From Anopheles merus (Eukaryota; Arthropoda; Insecta; Diptera; Culicidae): a stretch of DNA of 64,000 nt. Positions 60,685 through 64,000 of the stretch are shown piece by piece. Position numbers and translations under genes: made by a program. Under the pieces are notes generated by a model. The model did no database searches. It saw only the letters and a program-made list of their open reading frames with translations, and was not told where the DNA came from. The stretch is taken from NCBI RefSeq assembly GCF_017562075.2, contig NC_054085.1, positions 33,171,039 to 33,235,038 of the forward strand. The letters run 5' to 3'. The first letter of the stretch is position 1. Every line of letters starts with the position of its first letter.

Positions 60685-63600
60685 ATGAAACAACTCATCG
60701 TTCCGGCTGAATTCATTTTCCTTCTTTCCTTTGGGGCTTTCGGGGCTACACGCTCCTCGCCTGGCGGGAACAGAATTAACAACGAATTGGAGAAGCAGCG
60801 TGGAATGTGTTGTTTCCTTTTCATGCTCGTGCAAAACTGCAATTCGCTCAAATAAGAGAACACATTGGAAATAGCATTGAAAAACATAAGACAAATCGTA
60901 GCGCAAAAAAAAAACCCTACAAGACACACAGAAAAAAGCTCGCCCCCGGTGAAGGTTGAAAACTTCGAACTTCCCGTTTAGCAGCTACCGTGGCGTACGA
61001 GTACCGGGGCTCTCTCTCTCTCTCTTCCAGCCAAGCGAAAGGCAACAAACTTGAAATACCATTTCCCACGGGCTATCGCGGGATAGAAAGTTGAGATGAG
61101 CTAAGAAGCGTAAGAAGCGCCTTGTTTTTGTCGTTGTTATTTTCTTCGCTTTTATTTCCTATCGCACGCCATTTCGCCCATTTACGGGAAATGGGCTTTT
61201 GGGGTTCTGTTTCCTGTTTCCAGTACGGTGCGGTATTTTTTTTTACCTTTTTTCCGCCCCACTCTCATTTAGCTCATCGGATGAAACTGTATTATTGTTA
61301 TGTTCCAAGCATATTGATGTCAGTCCGACGCTCTCTTCTCGTCCCACACGTCCCCACAAAAAACCCGAATTCGACGATTTGTCTAGAAGTTTCATCCGGA
61401 ACTTGGGGCAACGGTTTTCCAAACCCAATCGATCCATTTCATTCACTACAGAACGGGCACTTTCATTAGGGTCAGCGTGAGAGTGTGCGTGTGTGTGTGC
61501 TGACCCCGAACTGACCATCGTTCGCCTGGCAGGGTTGCGCTCAGCCACGATGTAGGGCTTGCGGGGCGATTCTTTCTTTCTTTTCGCTTTTCCCTGCCCT
61601 TTTTTCCAATAAATTCAATGAGAGAAAAAGTTTTATTTCAACAAACCGGTGTTCGGGTGCGGGGTGGAGAGCCGTTTTCACGTCGTACGGAATTATGATT
61701 ACTGCCCGGGTCCAAAACATGGTTTGGAATTGAAATTCAATGGCCGCTTTAGGGCTTGTGGAAGGTTTTTTTTTGTTGCTAAAACGATTATGTCCCAACT
61801 ACGTTTCGGGGGTAATAGTATGGAAATGTTGGGCCGGAAAACATTTCCCCTTGGCGTGGTAAAAACGGGGCCGTAAAATATAATCACAGTTCCACACTGG
61901 CTTCCATCAGGGGCTGAAGCTGTGTGTGATGTGTTTTCTAACAGTAGAAAAATGAATTCATGAACTTTATCCTTTTTTAGCGAGGCTGCTATTATCAGCA
62001 CATTGTGCAATTTGTTTATTTATTTATGGCTTATTTATTGGTCACCATCTGGGGGAAAGGAGAGAAACGTGCAATGGAAGTTTTTAGTAATAATAAGCAT
62101 GGGAATGAGTCAAACATAATCCTTGACGATAACAATCCTTAGAGACGAATGGGGTTCAAAAGACTCAAAGTGATAAAATAAACTATAATCAAAGGGTAAC
62201 GATTTCTAGAAGATACAGGGGTTCTGATAGTTGTGAGACACTTTCTTTACTCTTACTTATGGGAAGAGATCTTTACAAGATGGGAATTGGACCCCATGGC
62301 ATCGGTTCTGGTGCATTTGGAACAGGTTGAATTTAAGAAACAGGATACGTTAGTGTACTGACGAAAGTTTTAAGCTTTGCCTCTTCTAATTATAAATTAT
62401 GCGCAATTTTTTGTAATAAGATAGATTGCAACGCTACAGATTTTTCACAATTTCATAATTTTAGGGTACTTTCTTGACTCTTTTTTACGTGAAATGAACT
62501 CATCACATAAGGAAATTGGATGCGGTAGAACTTTAAATGGACAAGCACATTGGAATTTAATAATTGATTTCTACAAAAAGGGTTCTATAGAGCACAATTC
62601 TTATCATATTAAGTTCATTTCCCTGAAGAAAAAATCACGAAAGTGTCACAAAACCCTTTGCAGTGATTGTGAACAGAAAAATGGTTCAAACACATACATT
62701 TGCCCATTTTCGGTCTCCACAGATTAACCTTCCTGTTTTGATATTTCTGGATAACTGTGGTACTCTTATGAGTCGATGGTATTCATCATTAGCACAAGGC
62801 CTTGTTTATCGCAAGTGATTGGACTGGCTTTAATTAACGTTACCACAGTTCGATGAGTAAACTGACAGTCAACGACAGTCAACGACATTTGTGACTTTTT
62901 TATATGTTTCTTGAAGGTTAAGTTTCATTGCGCAAATACAAATGCAAGGAAAGTGAGCTCAATTTATGCTGTATTTTAATCTAATGTTTGTCGTTATAAT
63001 AGTGCGCCTAGACTCATCGAGACAATTTCACGTCGTAAAGCGTGAAAAATGAGGTAAAATCAATATTGCAACACCTAAATATGTGTGCCCAGCTGTCAAC
63101 CAGGGTGGTGCGATAACAAACGATAAAATGTGAAATTTTTCAAGCGCCCGCACGCCCATGATTGTTTTTATATAAACATTTCCCCAAATACCATCAAATG
63201 TCAATGGTAAAGTATCAGCATTCTTATTTTCCTTTTTTTATCCTTTTCATCACATGTCACAAGTATTAAATGAATCGAATATACTAAAAGTATGGATTAT
63301 TATGTATGAAAAATCACACAAAGACACACCCACGACGAAGCAATCATTAGCAACACACATTTGCCCTTCCAAAGCTCTAAGTAACACACACACACCCGGA
63401 ACCTTCACAAACTGTTCACCCTGAAGCGAAATTTGGTACTTCATTCTCTGCGCCAAACGAGCAGCAAACCGCTCGAATCTTAAGTTTAAATATTTTCACA
63501 TAATTTCACCCTCGCGAAGCGAAGCAGCGACCCGTATGGGGAAGGGATTTCGTTTTTCCCAACGCCTAATCCGGTGACAATTAAAACAGCATTAAACAGC

Positions 63601-64000
63601 GAAGCGGAGCAAAACCTTTTCGGGGGTACAACAATTCATTTCCATTCGGGATGCGCGTTACGGGGTTTCGGTCAAAAAAGAGAACCTACACTGTGAACAA
63701 CAACCGTTGCGGCCGTTGTTCCCCAAACCCACCCTGAACGGATCCCGGTCCCTTGGAAAAGTGCGTCAAAATTCGGGGTTGTTGCAAAATCCTTGAGATA
63801 AACAAAACTTTCCCGGGGCCCAACGGTAGTGCCTTTTTGCTTTCGGTAAACAGGATTTTGTCTCCTACTCGTTCTTATGCCTCTTGCGCCTGTTTTGGTG
63901 CCCCCAGTATCTTCACACACGTGCGCGCACACTCAAGGTGAAAGTGGTCTCCCATGGCGTAGTCCGAGGATCCTAAGCTGTCCCCCGTTTTTCTTTTATC
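60685..64000. other. Right edge, no supported gene
   Basis: A 56-codon plus-strand ORF at 60685-60855 begins MKQLIVPAEFIFLLSFGAFG, which resembles a secretion signal, but no domain, splice partner or promoter supports it. The remainder alternates GC-rich and AT-rich sequence with short chance ORFs and an AC run at 63387-63396. Confidence 0.35.

Noticed and set aside
60685..60855. 56-codon ORF starting MKQLIVPAEFIFLLSFG, like a signal peptide
   Set aside because: No promoter, splice partner or recognisable mature domain; hydrophobic ORF starts of this length occur by chance.

Overview
The window reads as dipteran nuclear DNA, most likely from an Anopheles mosquito. Genes are intron-containing with consensus GT-AG sites. 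Core promoters have a TATA box plus an arthropod TCAGT-type initiator. Spacers are full of AC, CT and AAGT microsatellites, homopolymers, mariner, LINE and tRNA-derived SINE remnants. One SINE copy is exactly 201 bp between perfect 12-bp target-site duplications. The organism call is inference from these features and from codon use; no database was consulted.

Layout. 1-2.8 kb is a compact housekeeping block: the 5' part of an endo-alpha-mannosidase-like gene (GH99, minus), a divergent exosome MTR3/EXOSC6 homologue (plus), and the small SF3b subunit SF3B5 (minus). 4.1-8.1 kb holds two convergent CUB-domain serine proteases (here A, plus; B, minus). 8.5-14.7 kb is repeat-rich and carries two foldback minisatellites, a LINE scrap and a decayed D37D-type mariner. 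14.7-17.5 kb is protease C (plus, five exons). 17.5-32.5 kb is a gene-poor stretch with three SINE copies and another LINE 3' end. 32.5-43.4 kb is an F-box protein gene (minus), whose predicted 16-codon first exon lies 6.3 kb upstream of the F-box exon; a possible small secreted-protein ORF sits inside that first intron. 44.2-51.2 kb is a second protease group: D (minus), then a tandem pair E and F (plus), followed by a 536-bp AAGT tetranucleotide array. 52-64 kb shows no convincing gene.

The main theme is a six-gene family of secreted proteins of about 390-405 residues. Each has a signal peptide, one CUB domain, a CxCG linker, an activation site and a trypsin-fold domain with an intact His/Asp/Ser triad. 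All six share the phase-1 intron just before the catalytic His but differ at every other intron. All six lack the usual Gly193 of the oxyanion hole and have Ser rather than Gly at 226. E and F also have Thr, not Lys/Arg, before the IVNG activation site. E and F are almost identical from the CUB domain onward, introns included, while their signal peptides and upstream regions have diverged clearly, which points to gene conversion. Their roles are not evident from sequence; extracellular proteolysis is what the architecture supports.
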